A DNA stretch of 6,013 bases, from assembly GCF_001983105.1 (NCBI RefSeq), contig NZ_MOMC01000013.1:122626-128638 (forward strand), given 5' to 3'. This stretch comes from Pseudofrankia asymbiotica (GTDB lineage Bacteria > Actinomycetota > Actinomycetes > Frankiales > Frankiaceae). Shown here piece by piece: positions 5,472-6,013 of the stretch. Position numbers and translations under genes: made by a program. Under the pieces are notes generated by a model, which was given only the letters and a program-made list of their open reading frames with translations, searched no databases and was not told the DNA's origin. Each line of letters starts with the position of its first letter. The first letter of the stretch is position 1.

Positions 5472-6013
5472 GCCGACACCTCAGCCTTCTGGGCGTCCGC
5501 CGGCTGGAAGTCGGCCGGGGCCGGCCGCTTCGCCGCGCTGCGCACGAAGACCAGCCCGCCATCCACACCGGGGACGGCACCCTTGATCAACAGCAAGCCG
5601 CGCTCGGCGTCGACCGCGTGCACGGTCAGGCCGGCGACGGTCACCCGCACGTGGCCCATCCGGCCGGCCATCCGCAGGCCCTTGAAGACCCGGCCCGGGG
5701 TGGCGCAGCCACCGACCGAGCCCGGCGAGCGGTGCTTGCGCTCGACGCCGTGACCGGCGCCCAGGCCCTTGAAGCCGTGCCGCTTCATGACGCCGGCGAA
5801 GCCCTTGCCCTTGGACGTGCCGGTGACGTCGACGACCTGGCCGGCCTCGAAGACGGAGCTGTCGAGCTCCAGGCCGGTGGTGTAGTTGCCCGCGTCGGCG
5901 GTCCGCAGCTCGGCCAGGTGGCGGCGCGGAGTCACGCCGGCGACGCCGAAGTGTCCCCGGGCCGGCTTGTTGACCTTGCGCGGGTCGATCTCGCCGAAGC
6001 CGAGCTGGACGGC
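5468..6013 (-). CDS. rplC: 50S ribosomal protein L3, C-terminal part (5' end beyond window)
   Basis: L3 is an early-assembly 50S protein whose internal loop reaches the peptidyl-transferase centre. The open frame runs off the window edge with no start; 181 residues are visible, so roughly 35 N-terminal residues are missing relative to a typical L3. The visible part begins [20 protein letters not shown] and includes [22 protein letters not shown] and [18 protein letters not shown], then [13 protein letters not shown] and a conserved [10 protein letters not shown]. The GTG at 5935 is an internal valine, since clear L3 sequence continues upstream of it. The glutamine methylated by PrmB in E. coli (Gln150) is an alanine here. 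The stop overlaps the rplD start. Confidence 0.98.
   Translation of the reverse strand, partial: AVQLGFGEIDPRKVNKPARGHFGVAGVTPRRHLAELRTADAGNYTTGLELDSSVFEAGQVVDVTGTSKGKGFAGVMKRHGFKGLGAGHGVERKHRSPGSVGGCATPGRVFKGLRMAGRMGHVRVTVAGLTVHAVDAERGLLLIKGAVPGVDGGLVFVRSAAKRPAPADFQPADAQKAEVSA

Noticed and set aside
4911..5753. Plus-strand open frame opposite rplD and rplC
   Set aside because: It is antisense to clearly identified L4 and L3 and has no supported start or domain.
1..6013. Mobile element, CRISPR array, tRNA or inserted accessory genes
   Set aside because: Gene order is the uninterrupted S10-spc arrangement, no spaced exact repeats or terminal repeats were seen, and the two gaps above 20 nt are too short to hold a gene of this kind.

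Overview
The window is a piece of the conserved bacterial ribosomal-protein supercluster, read entirely from the minus strand: the S10 operon from inside rplC onward, followed by the start of the spc operon. The strong G+C bias with G/C at third codon positions, the frequent GTG starts, the long S3 tail, the N-terminally extended S17 and the actinobacterial signature [10 protein letters not shown] in L3 all point to a high-G+C actinomycete. The resemblance feels closest to Micromonosporales or Frankiales, but that is inference from memory, not from a comparison.

In transcription order (high to low coordinates) the genes are rplC (L3, 5' end outside the window), rplD (L4), rplW (L23), rplB (L2), rpsS (S19), rplV (L22), rpsC (S3), rplP (L16), rpmC (L29) and rpsQ (S17). 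A 124-nt gap with a perfect 16-bp hairpin follows, then rplN (L14), rplX (L24) and the first 13 codons of rplE (L5). The order matches the canonical S10-spc arrangement, with no insertion, loss or frameshift. Almost every base is coding; the only gaps above 20 nt are rplB-rpsS (87 nt) and rpsQ-rplN (124 nt).

The genes are tightly packed. Stop and start codons overlap at rplC/rplD, rplD/rplW, rpsS/rplV, rplV/rpsC, rplP/rpmC and rpmC/rpsQ, and many Shine-Dalgarno sequences lie inside the last codons of the preceding gene. This suggests translational coupling and balanced production of ribosomal proteins. The products are 50S and 30S proteins: L3, L4 and L22 reach toward the peptidyl-transferase centre and exit tunnel, L23 and L29 sit at the tunnel exit, L2 and L16 at the catalytic core, L14 at the subunit interface, S3 at the mRNA entry, S19 in the 30S head, and S17, L24 and L5 are rRNA-binding assembly or structural proteins.

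I see no mobile element, CRISPR array, tRNA, defence system or novel gene cassette. The points worth a second look are the roughly 125-residue low-complexity tail on S3, the hairpin set with possible mutually exclusive pairings at the S10/spc boundary, the structured rplB-rpsS gap, and the Shine-Dalgarno sequences written as Glu-Glu or Arg-Arg codons. Otherwise this is an ordinary housekeeping region.
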